The position numbers were made by a program, and so were the translations under genes. This document shows positions 18,243 to 26,908 of a stretch of 64,000 bases of DNA, piece by piece. The number at the start of each line of letters is the position of its first letter. Position 1 is the stretch's first letter. Source of the stretch: DASPJR01 sp035628505 (lineage in GTDB: Bacteria > Planctomycetota > SZUA-567 > H5-PLA8); NCBI GenBank assembly GCA_035628505.1, contig DASPJR010000117.1:1-64000 (forward strand), written 5' to 3'. The notes beneath the pieces were generated by a model that was not told where the DNA came from, ran no database searches, and saw only the letters and a program-made list of their open reading frames with translations.

Positions 18243-20657
18243 ATGGAATTTTTGTCGGCGCCGCTTCTGTGGGGTATGGCTGCAGCCGGCATTCCCGTGA
18301 TCATTCATCTTCTTGGCCGCACACGCCCGGTTCCACACCGCTTTCCAGCAATGCGCTTTATTCTGCGCTCGCAGAAATCCAGCTCGCGCGCGCTGAAACT
18401 CAAGCATTTTCTTGTGCTGCTTCTGCGGATCCTTGCGGTGGTCGGAATCGCTTTCGCGCTGGCGCGGCCGATGACGGGAAGCAGCGAACTCTCGGCCGGC
18501 TGGATCGCCGGCGGAATTCTAATCGCAGCTTTGTCGGGCATAGCGCTGTACCACCGCGAATTCATAACGGCCTTGATGGGCCTGCTGGTGCTCGCGGGGC
18601 TCTGGCACAGCTATCCGGCCGAAACGCCACTCGCGCAGCAGGCCCTGCGCGGCGATTACGTGCTCGTGATGGATCAATCGATGAGCATGGGTTATCTCGA
18701 GCCCGACGGGACGCGCTTTGACCTCGCGCGCCGCCAGGCACAGCAGTTCCTGGACCGCCTTGCTCCGGATGCGCGCGTGGCACTGATCCTCGCGACTGAA
18801 AACGCCGAGCGCGTGCAGAGCCGCCTCAGTTACCGCCACGAGATCGTGCGGCAGAAACTGGCTGAGGCGCAGCCCACCGGCCGCGGGCTCGATCTGGCAC
18901 AGGCGCTTCAGGCCGCGCAGGAGATCATTAAACGCGACCGCTCTGACGCCGGTGCGGCGATCCTGTTCTTCACCGACCTGCAAGCCGCAGCGATCTCACG
19001 TGTCTTGATGAAGGCGCCTGCTGCGACCGGCGACACTGCGGCGAAGCTGATCGTCGTCGACGTCGCCTCCGGCAATGCCAAGAACGGCGCGGCGCTCAGC
19101 GGGCGGCTTTCAGCGAGCACCCTGCCGGCCGAGAGCAAGGCGACAATCACCGCGAAAGTCCGGCCGCTGGACAGCGAACACGCCTGCCTGGTGGAACTCT
19201 ACGTCGATGGAAAGAAGCTCGCTCAGAAGCTTGTCGAACCCAAGGGACAGCCGGTGGTGGATGTCGAGCTGGAGTTTCCTACGGGCGTCGCGGGAAGCCA
19301 CTCGGGCCGCGTGCATCTTCCCGACTCTGACCGGCTGCCGCTTGATCAGGATTTTCATTTCGCCTACAGCGCGGGCCGGCCGCCGACGGCGCTCATTCTG
19401 GAACGGCCCGGCCAGGCAGACGGCAAAGGCAGCGGCTTTTTTCTACGCGCGGCGCTGCAGCCTTCGTCTGGAGAGGAGACGCTGGGCATCAGCGGACTGG
19501 CGTGTGTTGTGGAGCCCGCCGGGGCATTAACACAGGCGAAGCTTTCCAAGTACCGCGTGGTCATTCTCGCAGATTGCGGTCCGTTAACGGAGAGCAGCTG
19601 GAGCGCGCTGCAGCAGTGGACGAGCGAGGGCGGGGGCCTTTTCGTGTGGCTGGGGCCGAGAACGGACGGGAGTTTTTCACGTTACGGATTTTCGCAGCAC
19701 GCGGCATACAACGGCCTGCTGCCGGGGCAGATCGGCACGCCCTTCGTACTGCAGCCTCCGCAGACAATAGCGGTGACGCAGCCTGAGCATCCCGTGCTTG
19801 CGCATGCCACGCCGGGCGTCAGCTCCATTCTGCGTGAGACGCCGGTGCGGCAGATCGTGAAGGTCACGCCCGACGCGCGGGACACGACAGCAGCAGTCAT
19901 TCTCAGCACGTCCGACAGTTCGCCACTCCTGCTTGAAAAACTGTATGGCCGCGGGCGCGTGCTGCTGGCGACCGTGGACCCCACGCTTGAGACGTCGGAT
20001 CTTCCCAAGCGCGGGGAAGCGTTCGTCACGCTTCTTTTAGACAGCGTGCGCCTCCTGTCCGGTGAAGAGAACGGAATTCGTGCCCGGCTGGGCTTCCCAT
20101 TTATTCTCTCGATTCCCAGCGCGCCTGAAGATGGGCAGGTGCTCTGGCGCAAGCCGGGAGTCGACAAGCCGGAGATTCTGCGCGTCGATACTTCTGTGAA
20201 TCTTAAAACAGCGGCGACACAGACGGGCCCCGTTACCGTCGTCGTACCGGCGATCGACACACCGGGTATTCACTCATTCAGCTGGTCTCCGCCCGGCGCC
20301 GCGCGGCCACTTTCAAAGTTGCTCGCCGTGAATGCAGAAGCCGGCGAATCGGAACTGACGAAGGCCTCGCCGGAACTGGCGCTAAAAGCCATGTCGCCGC
20401 TGAAGGCGCAGATCGTCAAAACCATCGGCGAGAGCACGGTTGTGGCAGGCAATAACGGCGGCGAGCAGCGCCGCGAACTGAGCGTTGCCCTGCTGTTGAT
20501 TCTTTTTGCGCTTCTGCTGGCAGAAAGTTTTTTTTCAAACCGTCTCTACAAGAACGAAGTCGAATCCAGCACGCCCGAAACAACTGTGCAAGTTGAAAGC
20601 AATCTGGAACCAGCAATACAACACGCGCCTGCGGAGAAAACCGATGCCGCAAGCTGA
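18243..20657 (+). CDS. BatA-like membrane protein with VWA domain
   Basis: 804 residues. The N terminus is the BatA membrane module (MEFLSAPLLWGMAAAGIPVIIHLLGRTRP) with three hydrophobic segments by residue 120. A VWA-type domain follows (YVLVMDQSMSMGY, MIDAS-like DxSxS; FFTDLQAA). The middle part looks like a glutamine-amidotransferase-like fold (VVILADCGPLTESSW…GGGLFVWLG) without catalytic residues. There is one more membrane helix near residue 750. It lies 29 bp after the DUF58 gene and overlaps the next gene by 14 bp. It probably forms part of a MoxR-dependent envelope complex; its cargo is unknown. Confidence 0.82.
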   Translation: MEFLSAPLLWGMAAAGIPVIIHLLGRTRPVPHRFPAMRFILRSQKSSSRALKLKHFLVLLLRILAVVGIAFALARPMTGSSELSAGWIAGGILIAALSGIALYHREFITALMGLLVLAGLWHSYPAETPLAQQALRGDYVLVMDQSMSMGYLEPDGTRFDLARRQAQQFLDRLAPDARVALILATENAERVQSRLSYRHEIVRQKLAEAQPTGRGLDLAQALQAAQEIIKRDRSDAGAAILFFTDLQAAAISRVLMKAPAATGDTAAKLIVVDVASGNAKNGAALSGRLSASTLPAESKATITAKVRPLDSEHACLVELYVDGKKLAQKLVEPKGQPVVDVELEFPTGVAGSHSGRVHLPDSDRLPLDQDFHFAYSAGRPPTALILERPGQADGKGSGFFLRAALQPSSGEETLGISGLACVVEPAGALTQAKLSKYRVVILADCGPLTESSWSALQQWTSEGGGLFVWLGPRTDGSFSRYGFSQHAAYNGLLPGQIGTPFVLQPPQTIAVTQPEHPVLAHATPGVSSILRETPVRQIVKVTPDARDTTAAVILSTSDSSPLLLEKLYGRGRVLLATVDPTLETSDLPKRGEAFVTLLLDSVRLLSGEENGIRARLGFPFILSIPSAPEDGQVLWRKPGVDKPEILRVDTSVNLKTAATQTGPVTVVVPAIDTPGIHSFSWSPPGAARPLSKLLAVNAEAGESELTKASPELALKAMSPLKAQIVKTIGESTVVAGNNGGEQRRELSVALLLILFALLLAESFFSNRLYKNEVESSTPETTVQVESNLEPAIQHAPAEKTDAAS

Positions 20658-23025
20658 CGCGCCTCCCATCGTCGTTCTGAAGAAAGCAGAGCCTGCGGCT
20701 CAGCCGGCGCCCGCGGCACCGGCAACGTTCGGCAAGGCGCCGCCTGCAGCTCAGCCGCAGCCCACGATGCCAGTTGCACCGGCGCCAAAAGTTCCTGCAG
20801 GCGGACTGCAGTTTCATTCCGCGATTCCCGGCTGGATCTTGCTGGCAATAGCGCTGCTGCTGGCTCTATCAGTACGGCGGGCGTACATGCGGACGACGCG
20901 GCGCATCAGCGCGATCAAGTTGGGATTTCTGGGCACCATTCGTGTGCTGGCGTTTGGAATATTAATGCTCTGCCTGGCGCGGCCTGTCCTCGTGAAAACC
21001 CATCAGCTGTATGAACGGGGAATCGGGTTCGTCGCCATAGATGCATCTGCATCGATGGATCTTCGCGACACGGCCGGCGGCCGAACGCGCTGGGAAACAG
21101 CGGCCGATATTGTAAGCAGGCACGCGGGGGAGATGCGAGCCCTCGCCGGCACCTGCGAACTCCAGCGTTACCTCTTCGATTCCTCGGTTCGGAAAACCAA
21201 TCTGCTGCCCGGCGAAGCGGGCTCGGCGGAACTGCGTCCAGTGGGAACAGGCACGGATCTGACATCGCTGCTGGAAACTTTCGCGACGGAAGCCGGCGGC
21301 ATGGCGTCGGCAGGTGCGGTGCTGATCTCCGATGGCCGGCATAACTCGCCCAAGGACATCATTCCTGCCGCGCTGGCGCTCGCGCGCGCAGGCGTACCGC
21401 TGCATGTCATTGGCGTAGGGCAGGAGGCGACGCCCGCGACGTACAAGGACGTGCGCATCCGGCAGCTTCTGCTGCCCGAGAAGGCGTTCGTGAAATCGCG
21501 CATGGTCCTGCGCGTCGAAATCGAGTCGACACTTCCAGCGCAGGCGGTGGTGCCGCTCACGATTGAGATCGCCGGCAAGAAAATTTATGAGCGCGACATT
21601 GTCTTTGAGCCCGGCAGCAATCGCGCCAGAGAACCGATTGAAATTCCCTACACGCCTGAAGCGATCGGCGTGCACCGGGTGACGGTGACGCTGGGTACCG
21701 TCACGGACGAAGCGGACATCAATAACAATCTCCGGCACGCATTCTTCCGCGTGTACCGCAGCCGCCTGGGCATCTGGTATGTCGAAGGAGCGATGCGCAA
21801 AGAATTCGGCGCACTGCGCACCGCACTGGAGACGGCTCCGAATGTAAAGTTTGAAGCAGTCAACGCCTATAGGGCGCAGACCGGAAATGCCGCCGACCTG
21901 CTGCCACCGCCAGAGGAACTGCATCAATACAAATTGCTGATCATCGGCGATCTCTCAAGCGACCGTTTCAGCAACGCGCAGCTGGCTGCCGTTGCGGACT
22001 TTGTCGAAGAGGGTGGTGCAGTGCTGATGATCGGCGGCATGAGCAACTTCGGCGCGGGGCGCTGGAGTTCTTCTCCGCTGGGTCCGGTGTTTCCGGCGGA
22101 TATGTCGCCCGCGGATGGTATGCGTGAAGGGCCGCTGCCGATTACGATGTCGCCGGAAGACCGCGAACATCCCGTGCTGGCCATCGGCGAAACGGCAGAG
22201 GAGAGTGCGGCTTTGTGGAAGTTGCTGCCGCCGCTGCCGGGAATCAACCGTGTGCGCTTTGCGCGTCCGGCCGCGCGCGTGCTGCTGAATGCCGGAGACA
22301 ATCCGCTTCTGATGGTCCAGGAGTTCGGCAAAGGCCGCAGCGCGCTGTTTGCCGCCGATATGACCTGGCAGTGGATTCTTAAAGCCAACCAGCCCGAGGC
22401 GCACAAGAGATTCTGGCGCAACCTGGCGACGTGGCTGACGCGCAGCGACTACCGCGATACCGAAAAGGCTGTGTTCGCCGACTCCGAACGCCTGCAGTAC
22501 CAGACTGGCGAAGAAGCTGTCTTTGCCGCGCACGTTCACGACAGTGAAAAAGTGGGCAAGGCCATCAAGGAAGCTGCAGTTTCGATATCGCTCACGCGCC
22601 TGCAGGGCGATCTGGAATCTCCCGTGTTCAAGGAAGAGGCGGGTCGCGGGCTGGGAACTTTCGAAAAACGCTTCACGCTCGGCACCCCGGGCAGCTACCG
22701 TTTCCGTGCCGCCGCTGTGGGACCTGATGGAGCGGTCATCGACGCCGACAGCGTAGACGTGCAGGTAATCGCGCCGGATGTCGAGCACGACAATCCGCGC
22801 GCGAACCTGGCGCTGCTCAGAGGCATCGCCAGCCTCAGCGGTGGGACGTATTTCGATCCGGCGCAGGCGTCAGAAGCTTTTAAAGCACTCGCGCGCCGGC
22901 AGGCTGGTTACTCGAAGTCGGTCACTGAGATTCAGGATCTCTGGAATTCACCGTGGATTCTTGGCCTGTTCATCCTGCTGCTCTCTATCGAATGGTCGCT
23001 GCGGAAGCGCTGGGGCCTGATCTAA
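20644..23025 (+). CDS. VWA-domain membrane protein, paralogous in layout to its neighbour
   Basis: 793 residues. It opens with a Pro/Ala-rich cytoplasmic stretch, then two membrane helices (about residues 60-130), a VWA domain (GFVAIDASASMDLRD, VLISDGRH), Ig-like segments and a ThuA/amidotransferase-like region (LLIIGDLSSDRFSNAQL, GGAVLMIGGMSNFGAG). A C-terminal membrane helix ends it. The start at 20644 gives a 14-bp overlap with the previous gene, which suggests translational coupling. It is of the same class as the BatA-like protein upstream and presumably sits in the same complex. Confidence 0.8.
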   Translation: MPQADAPPIVVLKKAEPAAQPAPAAPATFGKAPPAAQPQPTMPVAPAPKVPAGGLQFHSAIPGWILLAIALLLALSVRRAYMRTTRRISAIKLGFLGTIRVLAFGILMLCLARPVLVKTHQLYERGIGFVAIDASASMDLRDTAGGRTRWETAADIVSRHAGEMRALAGTCELQRYLFDSSVRKTNLLPGEAGSAELRPVGTGTDLTSLLETFATEAGGMASAGAVLISDGRHNSPKDIIPAALALARAGVPLHVIGVGQEATPATYKDVRIRQLLLPEKAFVKSRMVLRVEIESTLPAQAVVPLTIEIAGKKIYERDIVFEPGSNRAREPIEIPYTPEAIGVHRVTVTLGTVTDEADINNNLRHAFFRVYRSRLGIWYVEGAMRKEFGALRTALETAPNVKFEAVNAYRAQTGNAADLLPPPEELHQYKLLIIGDLSSDRFSNAQLAAVADFVEEGGAVLMIGGMSNFGAGRWSSSPLGPVFPADMSPADGMREGPLPITMSPEDREHPVLAIGETAEESAALWKLLPPLPGINRVRFARPAARVLLNAGDNPLLMVQEFGKGRSALFAADMTWQWILKANQPEAHKRFWRNLATWLTRSDYRDTEKAVFADSERLQYQTGEEAVFAAHVHDSEKVGKAIKEAAVSISLTRLQGDLESPVFKEEAGRGLGTFEKRFTLGTPGSYRFRAAAVGPDGAVIDADSVDVQVIAPDVEHDNPRANLALLRGIASLSGGTYFDPAQASEAFKALARRQAGYSKSVTEIQDLWNSPWILGLFILLLSIEWSLRKRWGLI

Positions 23026-23031
23026 GACACG

Positions 23032-24039
23032 TCAGGAGAGCTTGGGTTCGGGCACGGACTTGATCAGCATATTCACGAGCTGAACCGTGTCGATGCCGCT
23101 GGTCTGCGCCTGAAAATTCAAACCCAGCCGGTGGCGCAGCACGGGCACTGCCACGCGGCGCACGTCGGCGCATGAAATATTCAGCCGGCCTTCCATCGCG
23201 GCCAGGGCCTTGGCGCCCTTAATAAGAAATTGTCCGGCTCGCGGACCGGCGCCCCAATCGACCAGATCCTTTATGAACTTCGGCGACTGCGGCGAAGCGG
23301 GCCGTGTCGAGCGCACGATATCGGTAACGTACTGCAACGCATAGTCGCTCACGACAATGTTGTCTACGACGTCCTGCAGCCGGAAAATATCCTCGCCGGT
23401 GACGATGGGAGAAAGCTTTACCGGCTTTCCGTGCGTGGTGAAGCGGTAGATCTCGAGTTCTTCTTCCGGATTTGGATAGCCCACGTGGATGTTGAACATG
23501 AAGCGGTCCTGCTGCGCTTCCGGCAGAGGATACGTGCCTTCCTGCTCGATCGGATTCTGTGTCGCGATCACCAGGAACGGGCGCGGCAGCGCATAGGTCA
23601 TCTTGCCAATGGAGACCTGGCGTTCCTGCATGGCTTCCAGCAGAGCGGCCTGTGTTTTAGGCGGCGTGCGGTTGATTTCGTCGGCCAGAACGATGTGGGC
23701 GAAGAGCGGGCCGGCGAGAAATTTAAAGTCGCGCTTTCCGGTGTTGGCGTCTTCTTCGATGACGTCCGTTCCCGTGATGTCACTGGGCATGAGGTCGGGC
23801 GTGAACTGGATGCGCTTGAACGAAAGCGCCATGATCTCCGCCAGCGATTTGACCATCGCCGTTTTGGCGAGTCCCGGAACGCCGACCAGGAGACAGTGCG
23901 CGCCGCAGAACAGGCTGGCGAGCATCTGATCGATGACTTCGCGCTGCCCGATGATAACTTTGCTCAGTTCGCGGGTTATCGCCGAGTGGACCTGCTGAAA
24001 CTGCGCCAGGCGTTCGGCAAAGGCGGCTTTGTCTTCCAT
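23032..24039 (-). CDS. MoxR-family AAA+ ATPase
   Basis: A 335-residue MoxR ATPase that acts as a chaperone with DUF58/VWA proteins. Walker A is GVPGLAKTAMVK, Walker B region is IVLADEINRTPPKTQAALLEAM, sensor 1 is ATQNPIEQEGTYPLPEAQQDRF, and the C-terminal lid contains ASPRSP-like ARSTRPASPQSP. The start at 24039 is preceded by AAGGA; the reading frame stays open for another 133 codons upstream, but that part overlaps trpF on the other strand and does not look coding. It converges on the VWA operon with a 6-bp gap, whereas this gene is usually first in that operon. Confidence 0.92.
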   Translation of the reverse strand: MEDKAAFAERLAQFQQVHSAITRELSKVIIGQREVIDQMLASLFCGAHCLLVGVPGLAKTAMVKSLAEIMALSFKRIQFTPDLMPSDITGTDVIEEDANTGKRDFKFLAGPLFAHIVLADEINRTPPKTQAALLEAMQERQVSIGKMTYALPRPFLVIATQNPIEQEGTYPLPEAQQDRFMFNIHVGYPNPEEELEIYRFTTHGKPVKLSPIVTGEDIFRLQDVVDNIVVSDYALQYVTDIVRSTRPASPQSPKFIKDLVDWGAGPRAGQFLIKGAKALAAMEGRLNISCADVRRVAVPVLRHRLGLNFQAQTSGIDTVQLVNMLIKSVPEPKLS

Positions 24040-24177
24040 GCGTTCCTTATAGGCTCCTGGTGGAATTGACGAAAGAGCAGTTTCTTTGTTGCAGGAAAAC
24101 TGCGCTTTTAACCACGAATCACGGAAGGACACGAAGAGTAGTCTGGAACTTTGCTCCTGGCTTGCAATAATGCGGGC

Positions 24178-24828
24178 ATGGATTCTGTTCGTATCAAAAT
24201 CTGCGGTGTGACTCGGGCGCACGACATTGAAGCCGTTGAAGCTGCAGGCGCTCATGCGGTGGGAATCAACTTTTTCAGCGGCAGTTCGCGGTTCATCGGT
24301 TCGCTTGAACGTGCGGCGCAGCTGCGGCGTGAGGCGAAGGTCAAGAAGCTGCTCTGGGCCGGCGTGTTCGTGAATGCATCCGCGGAGGAGATCGCCGCAG
24401 CAGTTCAATGCGCACGGCTTGATATCGTGCAGCTTCATGGGGATGAGACGTCGGACTTTTCGAGGGCGCTCCGCGCCAGGTTGGGCCGCGAGGTACAGAT
24501 CTGGAAAGCGTTTCCCGTCGGGGCGCCTGCCGATCTTTTTTCGATTGCTGATTTCGACTGTGACGCAACGCTGCTGGACGCAAAATGCGGTTCGGTGCGC
24601 GGCGGATCGGGAAAGAGTTTCGACTGGTCGATTTTGCAGCGCCTTAAGCGCACGCGGCCGCTGGTGCTGGCTGGCGGCCTGAAGCCCGAGACCGTCGCTG
24701 CCGCAGTCTCACAAGTCGCGCCGGACTGGATCGATACAGCCAGTGGAGTCGAGAGCGCACCGGGGCAGAAGGACAAAGGTTGCATTCTGCAATTTGTTCA
24801 AGCCGCGTCTTCCGCGCGAACACGCTAA
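24178..24828 (+). CDS. trpF: Phosphoribosylanthranilate isomerase
   Basis: Third step of tryptophan synthesis, an Amadori rearrangement of phosphoribosylanthranilate. A TIM barrel of 216 residues starts with VRIKICGVTRAHDIEA, where the Cys is the general base. GVFVNAS, IVQLHGDE, DCDATLLDAKCG (general acid Asp), LAGGLKPETV and DTASGVES are the other conserved blocks. The ATG at 24178 begins at the usual point of the family. It is not linked to other trp genes here. Confidence 0.92.
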   Translation: MDSVRIKICGVTRAHDIEAVEAAGAHAVGINFFSGSSRFIGSLERAAQLRREAKVKKLLWAGVFVNASAEEIAAAVQCARLDIVQLHGDETSDFSRALRARLGREVQIWKAFPVGAPADLFSIADFDCDATLLDAKCGSVRGGSGKSFDWSILQRLKRTRPLVLAGGLKPETVAAAVSQVAPDWIDTASGVESAPGQKDKGCILQFVQAASSARTR

Positions 24829-25183
24829 AAAAACTGCGCACTACTGATCGCGCAAATGCTTTCGTGCCAGTTAGTTACGTTTGTATCCAATCTTTTCTTC
24901 AACAAGTGAGTCGCAGACGACCCATCTCAGTCGTCTTAGTATTAGTAGAGAAGCTCCTGCATAGAAGCGTTGGCTCCCGCGCAGACCACCTAAGAGGAAA
25001 CGCGCCGTTAATCGCTATTTTATTGCGCGTGCTTGACAGTTGATGATTTTCTAGATAATGATTTTGAGCGCGCTGTGGGGCGCCTCCAATAAGTTCTTGT
25101 AATACTTGAGCTTGCATTGCGCAATAAGGCCACGGCTCAGCCCGGAAATGCTGTAAAATTTCAGAAAGTGACGATAATTTTTC
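24829..25183. other. 355-bp intergenic stretch with a promoter-like site, no gene seen
   Basis: The stretch is AT-richer than its surroundings. On the plus strand TTGACA (25033-25038) is followed 15 bases later by GATAAT (25054-25059). A TGCTGTAAAAT box lies nearer the next gene (about 25149-25159). The segment between, with gcgcgctgtggggcgcctcc and a gaaatgctgtaaaatttc inverted repeat, could be a structured leader or small RNA, but I could not match it to a known family. Confidence 0.4.
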
Positions 25184-25861
25184 ATGGGTGACGTAACGCG
25201 CTCAAAAGCCAGTACCTTGATTCAGAACTTGGACCGCCGCTATGGCAAAGTCGAGCGCCCCAGTATCGTTCCGCCGCCCACCTCGGCTGATGCCGCTGCC
25301 ATCGCGGCTGTCTCGGCAAAAAATGCGCAGATTATCGCGGGAGTCATCCTGGGTCTTCACGGCGCGCCCTCAGAGGGCGCTGATGCGGCTCGCAAGCTCA
25401 TGCAGCATTTTGTGGATTGGAACGAGGTGCGGGTCTCGCGTCCGGCAACGCTGGTCGCGGTAATGGGCCGCCAGCCACGCGCGCAGACGCGCATCGCCCT
25501 GCTGCAGCGCTTCCTCGAAGCTTTCTTTCTACGTCAGCGCAATCTGAGCCTCGATTATCTGTACACGCTCAAGAACCATGAAGCTCGGCGCTTTCTCAGC
25601 GATCTAGAAGTATTCGACCGCGAAGAGCTCGCCGCCGTGTACCTGACCGGCTTCAGCGTTCCGGTGTTTCCGCCATCCGATGTGCTGCGCGACATTGCGG
25701 AGGCAACCGGGCTGATCAAGCCGAAAACGACCACGCTGCAGATGGCCAAGAAGTTTGAGACCGCGCTGGATGCAGAGACGCTCTATACCCTTTATTCGCA
25801 CATGTATTCGCTCGCGAATGATCCTGAAAAAGACTCGATTCTGAAGAAGAAAAAGAAGTAG
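25184..25861 (+). CDS. Degenerate HhH-GPD (endonuclease III-like) protein
   Basis: 225 residues. FVDWNEVRVSRPATLVAV (about 85-102) matches the start of endonuclease III-like HhH-GPD proteins. EELAAVYLTGFSVPVFPPSDVLRDIAEATGLI lines up with the helix-hairpin-helix and following helix of that family. Where active enzymes have P-V-D-T-H with the catalytic Asp, this protein has P-P-S-D-V. The iron-sulfur cysteines are absent. It ends in a run of lysines. It may bind DNA or have lost activity. The assignment rests on motif recall, not an alignment. Confidence 0.55.
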   Translation: MGDVTRSKASTLIQNLDRRYGKVERPSIVPPPTSADAAAIAAVSAKNAQIIAGVILGLHGAPSEGADAARKLMQHFVDWNEVRVSRPATLVAVMGRQPRAQTRIALLQRFLEAFFLRQRNLSLDYLYTLKNHEARRFLSDLEVFDREELAAVYLTGFSVPVFPPSDVLRDIAEATGLIKPKTTTLQMAKKFETALDAETLYTLYSHMYSLANDPEKDSILKKKKK

Positions 25862-25950
25862 TTGTATCCTTCAGCTTTTGCCGCGAGGCACTGGCAAATC
25901 CGCCGTGCCGTTCTACACTTCGCCTGATTCTTTTTTGAAAGGGTGCGCTC

Positions 25951-26853
25951 GTGAAAACACGAGAAGTAGACGTGGCTGGAGTCAAGCTCGGCGGCGGGCG
26001 GCCGATGGTGCTTATCGCCGGACCGTGCGTCATCGAGGGCGGCCGCGCATGCATGGATCACGCCAAGCTGGTGAAAGAAGCCGCGGCCAGCGTGCAGATT
26101 CCACTGATCTTCAAAGCATCGTTCGACAAGGCCAACCGTACCTCCGCATCGAGCTTCCGAGGCGTGGGCATGGAAGAAGGCCTCGAGATCCTCAAATCCA
26201 TCAAGAACGAGCTTAAGCTTCCGATTTTGACCGATGTTCACGATCCGGCGCAGTGCGACAGCGTCGCGGAAGTCGCCGACGTGCTGCAGATTCCCGCGTT
26301 TCTCTGCCGCCAGACGGATCTGCTCATCGCGGCAGGAAAAACAGGCCGCGCTGTGAACGTGAAGAAGGGGCAGTTCCTGGCGCCGAGCGACATCAAGAAC
26401 GTGATTGAAAAAGTCCGCTCCACGGACAACGAAGATATCATGATTACCGAGCGCGGCACGACGTTCGGCTATCACTACCTGGTGAATGACATGCGCGCAC
26501 TGCCATCGATGCGCAAGCTGGGCTTTCCTGTGATTTTCGACGCAACGCATTCGGTGCAGACGCCCGGCGGAATGGGCTCGCGTTCGGGCGGCGAACGGCA
26601 GTTCATTCCAACGCTCAGCCGCGCCGCCGTCGCTGCGGGCGTCGATGGAGTATTCCTGGAAGTTCACCCCGATCCAGACAAGGCGCCGTCCGACGCGGCA
26701 TCGATGCTGCCGATCAAGGACCTGGTCCCGCTGCTGCGTGTTCTTAAGAGCATCGAGCATGCGGTAAAGCTGGCGGTAGATGCCGAGGAATTTCCTTCGA
26801 GTTCGCGCGTAGCGCTGACCACGGGCCAGATTGCCGCCTTGAAAGAGACGTAA
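25951..26853 (+). CDS. kdsA: 3-deoxy-8-phosphooctulonate synthase (KDO-8-P synthase)
   Basis: Condenses phosphoenolpyruvate with arabinose-5-phosphate to make KDO-8-phosphate for the LPS inner core. Conserved blocks are IAGPCVIEGG, FKASFDKANRTSASSFRG, PILTDVHD, IPAFLCRQTDLL, VKKGQFLAP and FDATHSVQTPGG. The length of 300 residues is slightly above the usual 280. It starts with GTG. With lpxA nearby it shows that the organism makes lipid A/KDO-type LPS. Confidence 0.94.
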   Translation: MKTREVDVAGVKLGGGRPMVLIAGPCVIEGGRACMDHAKLVKEAAASVQIPLIFKASFDKANRTSASSFRGVGMEEGLEILKSIKNELKLPILTDVHDPAQCDSVAEVADVLQIPAFLCRQTDLLIAAGKTGRAVNVKKGQFLAPSDIKNVIEKVRSTDNEDIMITERGTTFGYHYLVNDMRALPSMRKLGFPVIFDATHSVQTPGGMGSRSGGERQFIPTLSRAAVAAGVDGVFLEVHPDPDKAPSDAASMLPIKDLVPLLRVLKSIEHAVKLAVDAEEFPSSSRVALTTGQIAALKET

Positions 26854-26861
26854 AGGACCTG

Positions 26862-26885
26862 GGCGGTTTATTCATGAGAACCGCC
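26862..26885. other. Hairpin between kdsA and folC
   Basis: ggcggtt and aaccgcc form a 7-bp perfect stem around a 10-base loop, starting 9 bp past the kdsA stop. There is no T-run, so it may be an mRNA stabiliser or attenuator rather than a terminator. Confidence 0.4.
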
Positions 26886-26908
26886 GCGCATTCCTGTCAT
26901 CGTTCCCA

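Noticed and set aside
24040..24438. N-terminal extension of the MoxR frame by 133 codons
   Set aside because: It runs antisense to trpF, is unlike any MoxR, and a good start with a ribosome site exists at 24039.
24780..25043. 87-codon frame after trpF
   Set aside because: It begins inside trpF in another frame and has no conserved look or ribosome site.
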